A stretch of DNA of 64,000 nt from Nereocystis luetkeana (lineage: Eukaryota > Sar > Phaeophyceae > Laminariales > Laminariaceae). Positions 48,001-59,080 of the stretch are shown piece by piece. How positions within the stretch are numbered: the stretch's first letter is position 1; each line of letters starts with the position of its first letter. Where the stretch lies: the NCBI GenBank assembly GCA_031213475.1, contig JARUPZ010000008.1, positions 9,243,076-9,307,075 on the forward strand, written 5' to 3'. A program made the translations under genes and the position numbers. The notes beneath the pieces were generated by a model that was not told where the DNA came from, searched no databases, and saw only the letters and a program-made list of their open reading frames with translations.

Positions 48001-50063
48001 TGTTTCGACAAAGAAAGGCGTAGTAGGTCGAATCATGTTCTTTATCCACGGCGGATATCACGCCTTCACGAGCGCTGTAGAGCACACCTTACACATAGGT
48101 CGGCGTCGAAGGAGGTGGTGCGTACCAGATTCTTAACATATATATATTCCTCTACTACTACTGTGCCCATGGCCAACCTGCGCAATTCCGTGCGCTCCGT
48201 TTGATTTTGGTTTCTGTTTGTTTGTGGCGATGTTCAGGGAAACGAGGTGTACAAAGGAGGCTCAAAATCTGTCGGGATATTCCTGCACAGAAGCAGCGAC
48301 GACGCCATCGTCAAGGGTGAGGACCACCGGCGAAAAAAAACGAGATGGCGCGCACCGTGCCTGCTGCGTGCTGTTCGTACGCACATTTATTCAGGGTGTG
48401 GGTTGGACATTCGCTTGGTTGATTGGTGCCTTCGGCAGCGCTGCTGCGTAATATCTCACCCTTTTCGGTTAACAAGTGTTACATGATATGTTCGAACGGG
48501 CTTCCATGAACAAGTGACACATACATTGAAAAGTTAGGCAGCCTAACCGTAGACGTGTCGATGGGGGTAGCTTGATGTTGTTTCTCGTGGAGGCTTCGAT
48601 CGAGACAGTGGCCCACTGGGTTTTAGCATCGATGATTGAGGTGAAGAGCACTGTCAACCTTTATTGTTCTTGCTCTCCGCGTTCAGATACGATTGGAAGC
48701 CTATTAATAGCACGCATCTTGCTATTCAAAACGCTGCCCTGAGCATCCATTTATGTCTATTCGATGAAGGTCGAATCCCTAGATATGGCTCGTGTGTACT
48801 TTAGAGCACGGGTTATGCCCATAAGTCATAAATCTAACACATGTGCATTGTTAGGCATGTCGCTCCTGAAGCGGGAATCCTCAGAGACGTTGGGTGCTAC
48901 CACCCGTGTACAGCTCCGTGGCATACTATTACGGGGGGCCATATTTAATAGGATCTATGTGTGTACACACAAAAACCTATATACATATATAAATATTTTT
49001 ACTCACAATATTTGGTCCATTTAACTGTGTTCCCCCGCAGCTTAACGATATAAGCTCCAAGTATACACATAGTATTTCCCTTTCAGATTTAGAGCCACTT
49101 AAATATTCTCGTCGAATTTACCCTGGCCCATCTGTCTTTCCTGGACCACCATTTACTACAGACAACTACGTCCACGACAACGGCGACGCTGGAATGGCGC
49201 TGATGGAGAGTTTCAACGCCGATGTGTCCAACAACAAATTCGAGGACAACAAGTACGGCATCAGACTGTCTGTGGGTTGCGCCGACAACGTCTTCTCTAA
49301 GAACGACATCACCGGTTCTGACAAGTGAGCAATATTGTGCAGTTCGTCGTTGAAAAGCGGGCCGGGCACCGCCACAAAACCCCCTATCCCACACCTTGCT
49401 TGTTGGCTTGATGCCGCAGGTTCTCGTCCGTTGACATGATGACGGTTACAGCCTCTCCACGTCGCCGTGTGTATCTTTCATAGCGTCGCCAAAACAAGAT
49501 CACGGACCGCCTATTCCGCTGATATCAGATATGTACTACGGTATAATATATCGCGATGCAAATAATGAAAAACACGTACGAGTGCTCTGTTTATTGAAGC
49601 ATACACGTTCGTTTTAGCCCACCTTGCGGGGTTCGGCTACTCGTTAGATACCTTCTCTAGGGATTACAGAGGTTCCTGGTATTTTGTCCACAGCAACTCT
49701 ACCGTAGCAGCGGAGTTATGTGCACCCAGTCCTCAAACAACGTTCGATTTCTCCTTCTTCAGGTACAACGTCTACACGTACGAGGGGTCTGACGACCCGT
49801 GGGTGGCAGATTCTGGGCGATCGCAGGACAACATCTTCTCGGACAACACCATTAGCGGCGGGGACGAGTCCATCAAGCTCACAATGGCTGACGGAACCGA
49901 GTTCATCGACAACACCTTCAAGAGCGCTAAGATCACGCGCTTCGTGGACTGTGAAGGAACCCTCATGTCCGGCAACAGCGGCCTCGGCAGTGCTTCGCTT
50001 AAAGTCACCGGCGGGTCTTGTTTCGACAAGAAGTCCGACAAGAACTACAAGCCCGTCTGCTAA
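42024..50063 (+). CDS. ManC5-E: Mannuronan C5-epimerase, seven exons, intact
   Basis: Exons read from the sequence: 42024-42368, 44063-44176, 44888-45103, 47558-47839, 48238-48316, 49162-49324, 49763-50063. All introns are GT-AG, and the phases (0,0,0,0,1,2) join into one frame of 499 codons plus TAA. The enzyme family turns beta-D-mannuronate into alpha-L-guluronate within the alginate polymer of the cell wall. Residues 1-22 (MASMLRAFAVMTLLAARGAD and on) look like a signal peptide, so the protein should be secreted. Exon 4 (residues 226-319) carries the family active-site motif YGFDPHD at 281-287, followed by repeated NxxYNNGNHGI-type turns of a right-handed parallel beta-helix. The protein ends in a Cys-containing tail. 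I chose ATG 42024 because it starts the signal peptide and has an exact counterpart in the second copy; the frame is open further upstream but without a better ATG. Introns are 1694, 711, 2454, 398, 845 and 438 bp and hold MITEs and other repeats. Family and exon structure are certain; enzymatic activity is inferred. Confidence 0.95.
42811..42938 (+). repeat. Perfect 64-bp tandem duplication in epimerase intron 1
   Basis: 42811-42874 and 42875-42938 are identical; the unit starts GCTATGGTGTAGACGTTCTC. Confidence 0.97.
43026..43136 (+). mobile_element. MITE family A, copy 14, in epimerase intron 1
   Basis: Arms of the AACAGGACC / AGTCCTGTT type; near-consensus core AAATATTGTTAATAAAAGTG. Inserted in the first intron of the intact epimerase gene, far from both splice sites. 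Confidence 0.85.
43598..43703 (+). mobile_element. MITE family A, copy 15, in epimerase intron 1
   Basis: Ends ACGGGGGACCATAGCAAGTA and TAGTATGGCCCCGCGTAATA. Ends about 360 bp before the exon 2 acceptor. Confidence 0.75.
44354..44450. mobile_element. Short hairpin element family E, copy 4, in epimerase intron 2
   Basis: Left TTTGAGGGCTGCAGTCTCGT and TTCGGGGTCAAAC, right TTGTTGTGCCGAGACGGGAC. Inside the second intron of the intact gene. Confidence 0.5.
44838..44856. repeat. C19 run in polypyrimidine tract before epimerase exon 3
   Basis: Ends 31 bp before the exon 3 acceptor at 44887. In the second copy the same region is only interrupted C5 blocks, so the run is an expansion in the intact gene. 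Confidence 0.9.
45380..45600 (+). repeat. Intronic dispersed repeat family C, copy 1
   Basis: Contains GAGATCAAGGGTTTCGTTGA, GCGTACTACCGGTTTTCTAC and GACCTCATGC. Related to 46230-46470, 56265-56460 and, in part, 56810-56900. Confidence 0.45.
46230..46470 (+). repeat. Intronic dispersed repeat family C, copy 2
   Basis: Contains GAGGTCGAGGATTTCGCCTA, CGATCACGCGTATTACGGGT and TTTATATGACCTCAAGCAGG. In intron 3 of the intact gene. Confidence 0.5.
48927..49040 (-). mobile_element. MITE family A, copy 16, in epimerase intron 5
   Basis: Ends CTATTACGGGGGGCCATATT and TGTGTTCCCCCGCAG. Lies 121 bp before exon 6 of the intact gene; worn right end. Confidence 0.75.
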
Positions 50064-50400
50064 ACGGGCGACAGTGATCTTGTCCGGCTGAGGCATGCTC
50101 CGCCTCTTTCTTGCGCTGCCTTTCTCGGCTACTACTGCCAATTGGTAGATGCTTCGTGTGCCTCACAAATGGCCTTGGTTGCATTGGCGAGGATAAGGTT
50201 CCCACGTGTGCGTGTAGTGGTGTGCGTTGGAGAGTATTTGAACGGATTCTCCGAATCTGGCGCCGGCTGGCGTTTACGTACGATGGTCGAGTGTATACTT
50301 GATTGAAGGTCCGACCAGTGCTCGTCATACTGAGGAGATAGAGAGTGTGCATGAGGTATGCGCCTTGACGTTGACATAGGCGAGTTTGGCTGATCGAGCC
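50064..50400 (+). other. 3' flank of the intact epimerase gene
   Basis: This stretch has recognisable counterparts in the window end at 63628-64000: the CTACTACTGCC / CTACTAATGCC segment, the CGTGTG-CTCACA segment, the GTG-GTTGGAGA segment and the ending TATCGAGCC / GATCGAGCC. It probably contains the 3' UTR. No certain polyadenylation signal was seen. Confidence 0.45.
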
Positions 50401-53195
50401 AGGCTCGCACAACAAACTAGAGCACGAGTATGTGGGCGCTCCGTCAGGGTGCTGTGCGAATATGGTTCTAGAGGTTTGAGACACCCTCTTCTGCGACTGC
50501 CTTTGCATATCGAGACGTATCTACGTACATGCATGATGCCATTCGGCCCCAAGCCGTGCACGGCATGTGTTTGATCCACACCCTAAACTCAGCTTTTATT
50601 CTTGCTATTTAAATAATGCCTGTATCGTTGCGCGTAGTACTATGATGTCGACGTGGTAGTGCGATTTGATGTTTCTTTTCGCTTCGAGCGACTTGGTCTG
50701 TTTGCCCTGGTATGGACCGTCGTCATGCCGGCGGAGAGACTTAGACCCTTCGTGTATGGTTTTGCAACCTCCGGATTATGTGTATTCGTGCATGTATACC
50801 GCCGCATGACCATTTTATGATTTCACGACCGCACCGCCGAGGACGGAATTAGCTGTATGCCGGTGGCAGGGAAGCACCGGTGGTGTATCCTATACTGTAG
50901 GGAAGCCAGGAAGAGATAAGATCGACAGGCCCCCAACGGGCGCGGTATGAGCCCCGTGGGGCCGGAGTGAGTCGTCGGACCCGGCCCTGCCTCTCGCAGG
51001 GTATCCCATGTATTTATTCGATGGTGAATTGAGTTACCCCAGACCAAAGGATGTTGACGCCTGCTTTGATAGCAGGTGTCTCGGCATAAACGTTTAGTGG
51101 TAGTCGAGAGAGCTGGTGAGCGTGTGCAGTGCGATTTCAGCCTTGGGGTCGCTTTGGTTTGGGGGGCGTATATTGTACTGGTACGTATGTTTGGCAAGGG
51201 AAAGTTGGCACCATCATCAGTGGTACGACGCGATACGTACGGAAATGTACTCCAAGAATGTAACGCCTGGTAGCGGTTTGCACGGATCACTCAGATGGTT
51301 TACTAGAACAAGCGGTTCACCGAAGGAAGGCGGAACGGCCTTCTTTGTCTGCGTAAACTATTGTCGAAACGCTTGCTTTTTTTTAAGATAAAAAATGTCC
51401 ATCGGATGAAGGAGGTACGAACTCTGCCTGTCTAAAACTACACTGTTCAACGGTTCGAGCCAATGGTGCCTCCTGTCGGCATACTTTCATGCTATCGCGA
51501 CTTACTTGGGGTACAGGCTATTCAAGCATCGTCAGTGCACCTTCGCTTACAGATGCCATAACACCGACACTTGGACATAAAGTGGGATGGTGTCCTTGTT
51601 ATGTGACTATCTAAAACATACGGGAACGTTTTCACCGTGAAAACGCCAATGTGGCTGGTCAGATTATCTCTGGGGGCACTCGATTTTCCCCTTATTTTCT
51701 GGCTTGAAAATTCGACGGAGATTTGTACATTTAGGAATGTCGCGGACATCACCATTATTTACTAAAACTAAACTCAGGGATGCCAATGGAGCACCCAGAC
51801 CGATGAAGCAAGTAGGTACGCTTCACTGTAACTTCCATAGCCCTCACCGAGTCAAACTCTACAACGTTGTCATGTACAGTAATGTTATGTCTGATCCACT
51901 GCGTAGCACCCGAAGGGACCAGCGAGTGAGTATCTTCTGTGGCGAGTCGATTGTGATATTAGTTGACTACCTGGACAGCTCGTCCTAAGCCTAGCCCTAG
52001 GCGCTTCTTGGCCTCCGGCGGTCACGCCACAATTGTCGCAACGTTTGTGCACGGAGCGACTACGAAACGGACGAGGTTATCCTACCAGAGTGTACGTTAG
52101 TATTGCTTACATTTACATGCAGGTACACACAACATACATACTTCTTTTTGGTTTTCTTCTGTGTGCGGGCTTGAATGTTTCAACACCGGCTTCCGGCAAT
52201 GGAAGGAAACACCATGCACCTCCCTCGGCCGTCTATCAGACCAGCCCGTGTAGCTTCACGAGGAGTCCAAACGGTGTTTGAGCTTGAAAATACATGACAA
52301 ATAAATTAAGTATTAGTGAGTGCACATCAACAAGTATTACGCACGGGACACTAAAGTACATATTTCCAACACACCTCCTTGGTGATAATTCAGCAGCTAC
52401 AGGAACGTTTAAGGTGCAGGAACATACTGACGCAGTTTTGATTCAGAAAACAAATACTGTGATGGCAGTGACAGCTCCTATTTGATGGGTGGGATACTTT
52501 TGGACCCTTCCGTTTTTCGACAGGCGGAACCGTCAAAAGTGGAGATGCCGTATACCTGGAAATCCCGCAGGCTTATCGAAAGTTCACTTGTTGGGAGGTA
52601 CTTCGTATACGTACTGCATGCCTACCGGATGATTCGTCAACATTGTTTTCTTGCTCTCCGTAGAAGGCTGAATCAAAGCCTATCAGGCGTACAGCTGTTC
52701 ACCCATCTAAGCCTTGAGCATCCGCCCAAGGCTTAACTGTTCGATGGCTCATGAACTCTACAGGTCGCGATATTCCAATCACCCTAGCACGTTAAGGCTG
52801 GAACATCGACCGACGTTTTAACGTGTCTTCCTAAGTAGCATGTGAGAATTAGCGCAACCTCGTGCATGAGCGATGTAGGGCACCGCAGGCAACAGAGCCT
52901 ACGGTGTAGGCTGTGCCACATTGATTGAAAGTCAAAACGTGTGACCCCTCCGTCACTGCGGCCGAGGGGCCGACCAATTTTTTTTTATAGTTCTATGTAT
53001 AATATGTAAAATATGATAGTTTGTGTTTTGGTATGCTGTTCTCCGCCGGCCAAGGGTCCTCCTTTTGAACTTTCGGCTACGAGGCAAGCAAGGGGGCCGT
53101 GGGTACATTACGACCGAAGTCGCTGAGTTGACTCTAGTGACCAGGAAATACTTTCCACCTCGCCGAGCCGAGTAGCTAACATAGAAAACCCCACA
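50401..53195. other. Spacer between the epimerase copies
   Basis: Short frames without features. Segments at 52630-52720 and 48680-48750 share CTTGCTCTCCG-G and AGCCTAT words, perhaps an old dispersed repeat. Confidence 0.4.
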
Positions 53196-53253
53196 TTAAC
53201 AGACAAAACGGAAAAATGGGAACGAAACAAAAAATGGGAACGGACGTTTTTTT

Positions 53254-53598
53254 TTAGAAAGCAAACCAATTGTGTACAACTGCAGGAAAAATAGTTGACA
53301 GTCCTGTGGGGCTGTACAGCAGCCTTCGAATGAGCTGTCGCTCAGGATGGAAGTCCTCGGCATCGCCGCGGTAGCCAGCATCTAGAGAAATCACAATAGA
53401 GCCAGCGTATATCGCTTTTTGCGCCCACCCGAAGGCACGAGATGGAGCATGACCGTTCTGACGAGCTCCTCTCACAGGGCTGGCCAAGGGGTTTCGCAGG
53501 ATCATTTTGGTTCTCTGATACACCACATGGTTCTGGAGATAAGGCTTGGTTCTCATTTTAGGCTTCGTTGTGTCGTTCCCATTTTTCCGATTTGTCAT
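53254..53598 (-). other. Open frame in left arm of foldback element, 114 codons
   Basis: ATG at 53598 (minus strand) with stop at 53254, 114 residues. It contains the same core as the frame in the other arm (RNPLASPVRGARQNGHAPSR and following). Its start lies just inside the spacer. Function unknown, and whether it is translated is unknown. Confidence 0.3.
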
Positions 53599-53870
53599 GT
53601 CTCGTTTGTTTGTTCTCTACATTTTTCATACGCTTTCAAATAGCCCGCCACCTTCGAACACGTTTTTTTCAAGCCTAGTGTTTCTGTTCCCGACGATGTG
53701 TGCAGCAAAACGGATTCTTTAAAGAGTGATATAACTCGCTGTACGCTGTCGCTCACCCGCGTGGAAGGGTGTGCCCTTCGCACCGAGCATCGTTTACTGG
53801 ACCACGCGGATTTGATGCGCTTGGCGACACCGATACGCGTCTTACTGCAAAAAACAGACAAATCGGAAAA

Positions 53871-54191
53871 ATGGGCACGAAGCCTAAAATGAGAACCAAG
53901 CCGTATCTCCAGAACCATGTGGTGTATCAGAGAACCAAAATGATCCTGCGGAACCCCTTGGCCAGCCCTGTGAGAGGAGCTCGTCAGAACGGTCATGCTC
54001 CATCTCGTGCCTTCGGGTGGGCGCAAAAAGCGACATACGCTGGCTCTATTGTGATTTCTCTAGATGCTGGCTACCGCGGCGATGCCGAGGACTTCCATCC
54101 TGAGCGACAGCTCATTCGAAGGCTGCTGTACAGCCCCACAGGACTGTCAACTTTTTTTCTTGGAGTTGTACACAAATGGTTTGCTTTCTAA
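53871..54191 (+). other. Open frame in right arm of foldback element, 106 codons
   Basis: ATG 53871 to the stop at 54191, 106 residues, with a second in-frame ATG at 53889. It is nearly the same as the minus-strand frame in the left arm: one change inside (ATYAG versus AIYAG) and a different C-terminal stretch. No signal peptide, membrane segment or known motif is visible. It could be a captured host-gene fragment or an accidental frame. Confidence 0.3.
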
Positions 54192-54639
54192 AAACAAACG
54201 TCCGTTCTCATTTTTGGTTTCGTTCCCATTTTTCCGATTTGTCTGTTAAACGCCAAAGCATACTCCGGAGTTCTAACTACTCTGTTCTCAAGATGTCGTT
54301 GGTGGAGTTATACAGGGGCTAAGAATTTGGCCAAACCCGGGGACGATTCCTCTACAACCAAGATATGTTATAAAACGGCGAGAATTCTCCTTGAAGAGAA
54401 GGGTCTGCGGTGGAGTCTGGGCGAGCGCTTGATAAATGGGCTCCTACAACCGGTGCGAGTTTTGGATAATAATCAATAAAAGCCAGAACGTGCCTATTGG
54501 TGGCTGAATATCACCGAATAAACTGGATACAAAAACAACAATGTGCGATGCAATCTCGAGAAAGTAACACAATCAAGGCAAAGAGCGCACATTTTTTCCG
54601 TGTAGTACGTCGAAACTTCGTACGCAGTTCGATGTTCTT

Positions 54640-54880
54640 TCTGCGCGAAACGTTTGTTGCGTTTCGCTGTTAAGTTAGTTTTTGGTGTTGCGCGTATTTT
54701 CGTTTCGATTTATCGAAAAACGTGACACCGGCCGCAAATAAACGCTGAACGTTATTATTCTCAAAACTACGAGAATATGGGGTATTTGTTTCAAGGCTTG
54801 GCTGTATCTACTTACTGTGAGCGTGATCGTCCCTCCGACACAAACCTACTCTATTGTCCGCCGCGAAGCGACTGTCGGTG
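54640..54880 (+). promoter_or_regulatory. Conserved upstream block of the broken epimerase copy
   Basis: Counterpart of 41608-41852, beginning about 480 bp before the ATG of the second copy. It keeps the GCGCGTATTTTC, ACGTGACAC and GCAAATAAACGC words. It shows that the tandem duplication carried the upstream region along with the gene. Confidence 0.35.
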
Positions 54881-55644
54881 TCTGCCTGGTCGGTGAAAAC
54901 CCGACATGCTCCGTCCCGGCATTGTAGGGATGCGAGGATCTACGGTCATACGACTACGGCGATGCATGATATCGAGTACATCTCTCCTACAGGGTACACC
55001 CCCCCCACCCCCATCATTGAGCACACCTCTCACCCCACTGCACCGCACAACAGACCACACCTGAGCACTCCTTGCACTATCTTTCAAAAGCAAGCCGGCG
55101 GGTCTTGTTTATAGGAACATGGCAACAATGCTTCAGACGTTTGCGGTTATGACCCTTCTGGCAGTCAGGGGGGCCGACGCGGCGAAAACCGCTTCGAAAA
55201 ACTGCGCTATCTCGAAACCGTCGTGCAAGTTGAGCGCCGAGGTGTCGATCAGGTACTCGTCGTCGGCGCAGCGGCTCGACCTGGAGTCGGCGGACGGCGA
55301 GACTCGAGGCGGCCGCGTCAAGCTCGAGGATATCTGGAAAGCGCTGGACGGCGGTACTCCGCTGTACGCCGTACAGGTGGGCAGTGGCGACGTGAGCAGC
55401 GGCATTACAGGAACCCGGCTGCTCACCGAGAGTTTGAACGTTGAAGACGGCATTACTCTCCAGGGGAAACATATGCTGCTGTCAAGATACCTGGCATCAT
55501 CTAGTCTTCGACTTGACGACGGGTGGCTGGTGCAAGTACCAATTAATTGTACATGTTGTCTGCGTGATGAGCGAGAAGGCGTCGATTTTGTGTATGTATG
55601 TATGAATCGTTCTAAAGCGTCAGCAGCTATGATATCGCAAACTT

Positions 55645-55893
55645 TGTTTTTTTCTGAGGCTCCTCACTCTAGAAACTCCATACGAACCTCCTCCGAAAGC
55701 TGACTCCAGCAAAAAATCAAAATGCATCCCGGCGAAGAATCCCATGGCCCGAGTCTACGAAACGATTTTTTTTTTTTCGAAATTTTAATCAAGATTGACA
55801 TTCCGACGATTTTGGGGCCGAGGAACCCCGTCTTTCAGAAAAAATTAAAACGGAAATGTGCTACCTCTATCTATCGTGGAACCGGTCTTCTTC
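55645..55893 (-). mobile_element. MITE family B, copy 6, just after pseudogene exon 1
   Basis: Reverse orientation, in the first intron of the broken epimerase copy, about 180 bp after exon 1. Core GCTGACTCCAGCAAAAAATC and end CTCTATCTATCGTGGAAC. Confidence 0.75.
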
Positions 55894-56264
55894 TCAAAAC
55901 TCTCCTTCACAACAACAAGCTGTGTGGGATGTGTTGGGTGCGTAAAGGAACCGTTCGCGGCACTTCGTTGCCGAACAGCGTGAACCCTCACTCGACGCAC
56001 CTACGGTTGTATCTTCTTGCACCTACCTGGTGGTGCCAGTCATGGCAAGAACAGCCGAAGCAACTACATTTTGTTTTTTGTGTTGTCTAGGAAGGACGCG
56101 TGTAGAGCTGTTAGCTACTACTGGTATTTTTATTTTCGTGCATATTGTGCCCCTCTTTTGGAAAAAAAAATAGAATAACCCTCTACTTTGTCGTACGTAC
56201 CTACCCTCTACCTGTGATCAACCCTACGTTATCGTGAATATTTGTATATATAATTTACAAACAG

Positions 56265-56460
56265 CGGCTGCGAGATCGAGGATTTCGTCGAAAATCATCG
56301 TCGCAACCTGTCTGTGTGTGATACTTCGATCTCACGTACTACGTGTTTTGTATGACCTCATCATGCAGGTGTCCACTCCGTACGTACATGATACGACGAG
56401 ACAAAATCTAAAGCCACATAACTCAAGGAGTGGGTGTGGCTATATTATGGAAACTACTTA
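56265..56460 (+). repeat. Intronic dispersed repeat family C, copy 3
   Basis: Contains CGAGATCGAGGATTTCGTCG, TTCGATCTCACGTACTACGT and TTTGTATGACCTCATCATGC. In intron 1 of the broken copy; a further partial copy lies at 56810-56900. Confidence 0.5.
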
Positions 56461-56488
56461 AACAAAGTATGTCAGGAGCCAAAAGTAA

Positions 56489-56511
56489 CCCCCCCCCCCC
56501 CCCCCCCCCCC
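56489..56511. repeat. C23 homopolymer in pseudogene intron 1
   Basis: Long pure C run in the enlarged first intron. Confidence 0.95.
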
Positions 56512-56914
56512 GCCCTTCGCCTCTTCTGAGTGTTTACATAATATATACCAGGTATATGTCATACCAGATGCTACTTATAGTACCTGGTACCTGTTATTGC
56601 TGTGTTGTTGTTATATACCAGGGTAGCACATTCTTTATTCGGAAATCATCATCACGACCAGGTATTATGTAATACCGAGCAGAAAATAATGACGGTGATA
56701 TGATGTGTCTATTTTTTAGAGAAGAAAATGAAACGGTGTGTGCGAGGGGAAATTTTTGCAAGGTCGCGCGCGAAAAACGAAGTTCATATATTCGCAAAAA
56801 ATCACAAGCTGTGAGATCGAGGCTTTCTTCAGAACCTATCTACGTGTCAAAGCTATGCGTGATATGTCCTTCGACCACGCGTACTACGGGTTGATATATA
56901 CTTCGTAGTGGTAT

Positions 56915-57020
56915 TTTGCTTGCCATCCGACAATATGCGGCATGAGCTTCAACGTTGATCACTCAATACATTCCTGACGGAAGAAGTCCCCAGAAACAAT
57001 GTAAACGTATGCGCAATATC
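56915..57020 (-). repeat. Dispersed repeat family D, copy 5, inverted
   Basis: TTGCCATCCGACAATATGCG and GAGCTTCAACGTTGATCACT, in the first intron of the broken epimerase copy. Confidence 0.5.
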
Positions 57021-57169
57021 GTGCAGGATACACGTTACATCCCGTATGTATGTGAGGAAGACAATGAATACCATATCGCGCGCGATTCCTCTTTCAATAG
57101 TCTCTTGTGTCTACGACGAATTGATCCAGGAGGCCGTGTGTTGATTAGAATTGCCCTGACAATTAGTTA

Positions 57170-59080
57170 TTGGCCACTGCCCATAAAACCATTGATTTTG
57201 GCGATTGTCTCTGAATTGAAATTGTCCAGACAAATGATTCCGAAGACCACACCCATTATATTAATATGGAATTGGGTTGCGAGCAAATTTTTCCGAGGGT
57301 TGTCTATGATTTGGAATGTATGTCTAAAACAATTTTGGCGGAGACTGCCAACAAATTAAAATTATCCAGCCAATTTATTTCGGGTGCTGTGCACTTTTCT
57401 AAGTAAGTGGTTCCCACAATTGATTTCAAATGTTCGCTATTCTTAGGATTTGCCCAAACAACTGATTTCGGTTGCTGTTTATTACTTGCAATTAATTGTC
57501 CAACCGGACGTCGGCGCTTGTAAAGTAGTTGGAAGCGTCCGCATAATCAATTTCAGATGCCCCCAACAAACCAATTGCTCGAGAAATGTCACGGGTCTGT
57601 ACCTATTATTGCATGTGTTCTGATAGACACTCCCTATTTATTTGGTTGATACTACTCGTAAAAAACGCACAGAAAAATACCTTCGAAATTATTGGGTATA
57701 CAGAGAACTTCCCGATCCTGTAGTGGAGGCAATACTAGCGTGGTCTTGTAGTGTACTGATCAAAACAAACTGTAGTTCTACAAGTAGCTGCCAACTTTTA
57801 ATTTTAAGTAACAGGGCCTTCCAAGGCTCGATTGTCCCGGTAGTTCCAACAAGTAGATCGCTTCCGAACCGAATTTTCGAACAGTTCCAAGAAATGGACG
57901 GTCTCCCAAAACATTTCATTTCATGTATCTTACCCGAAAGCAGTTGTTCAAGCAACTCCAATCAATAGGCAGCCTGTGAAATCATTTGTCAGGACAATTC
58001 CAATCAATAATAGGCGATCCCCGAGTTCGTTTGTCTGGATAAATCCAATGTTCAAAATGCACGAGACATCAGTTGTTCAGACTATTCCAATTGTTGGACA
58101 GTCTCTAAAGTTCGCTTGTCCGGACAATCCCAAGTTTAAAAGCACCAAACATCAGACTATTTCAATTATTTTCGACAGACTCCGAAATCTATTGTCAGGA
58201 CAAATTCAACTGATGAAGTCTCCAAGGTCATTCGCCCGAACAATTCCAATTGTTGGAAGGCACCACAAATCAATTGTTCAAACCATTCTGATTTTGTCTT
58301 CCAAGCCAGTCGCCCGAACAAATCCGATAAATAGACAGTAGTACCCAAGATCCTTTGTCTAATCATTTTCAATTGGCAGGACAATTCAAACTACTGAGAA
58401 CAACTTGGTGACTCTGCTGTAGGGGCAACGGTATACTAATAGGCCTATTGGCCAATGCATCATCAGCAGAAAAGCGCGGGACGCATCAACTTTAAGTATG
58501 CATTCCATGTTGGCACCCACGACATTTTGATACCGCCTAACCCAGGTAGGTACTATATTTGCACCAGGTACATCGTTATAGAAACGTGTCATGAAACAAA
58601 ACAATCCGTACGCACTGATAATTCGAAGTTTACGGGCTATTGATTTAGGAGACCATTATCAATTGGCGTTGCCTGAAATGATAGTTTTAGAGATTTGCTA
58701 TCGGTTGAAATTGTCAGGGCAAATGATTAATGAGACTGTCGGTCAATTGAAATTGTCGTCTATTAACTGGAATAGTCCGGGCAATTGATTTGGAAGGTTG
58801 TCTACTGATTGATAGAAAATATCGGGACACTTAAAATTGGAAACTGCCTATTAATTGGAGTTGCCGGGGCGGCTGAAGTAAGAGACAGTCTATAAACTGG
58901 AATTGACCAGATAATTAATTTAGGCGAAGATCAGCTAGCTGGTATTGTCCGGACGATGGATGGCGGAGCCTGCCTATGGAATGAAATATTCTGAACAATA
59001 GGGCCAGATAGGGATCATTTAAAAGAAAATGTCTGGACAATAGAGCTCGATGCTTTTCACGTAGTTGGAATTTGAGATAA
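57170..59080. repeat. Degenerate AT-rich repeat field family H, strand-switching
   Basis: Units of roughly 43-48 bp built on AATTGTCCGGACAA. At about 57170-57560 and 58610-59080 they read GGAATTGTCCGGGCAATTGA with TTGGAAGGTTGTCTATTAAT; at about 57800-58390 they read the inverse (GGACAATTCCAATCAATAGA with CAGTC). Very degenerate. It fills much of the first intron of the broken epimerase copy. Confidence 0.6.

Larger units (their letters stand above)
53196..54249. mobile_element. Foldback element with ~400-bp inverted arms, TTAA flanks
   Basis: The left arm 53196-53596 is the near-perfect inverse of the right arm 53855-54249. They differ by a few substitutions and small indels and are separated by about 258 bp. 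The outer ends read TTAA-CAGACAAA and TTTGTCTG-TTAA, and the first 30 bp of the two ends differ at one base. Each arm also ends inside with GACAAATCGGAAAAATGGGA or its inverse, so each arm by itself looks like a terminal-inverted-repeat element. Each arm has an open frame of about 100 codons containing NHVVYQRTKMILRNPLASPV and AGSIVISLDAGYRGDAEDF: in the left arm on the minus strand (53254-53598) and in the right arm on the plus strand (53871-54191). I do not recognise this protein. TTAA flanks are typical of piggyBac-type targets, but no transposase is present. Confidence 0.75.
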
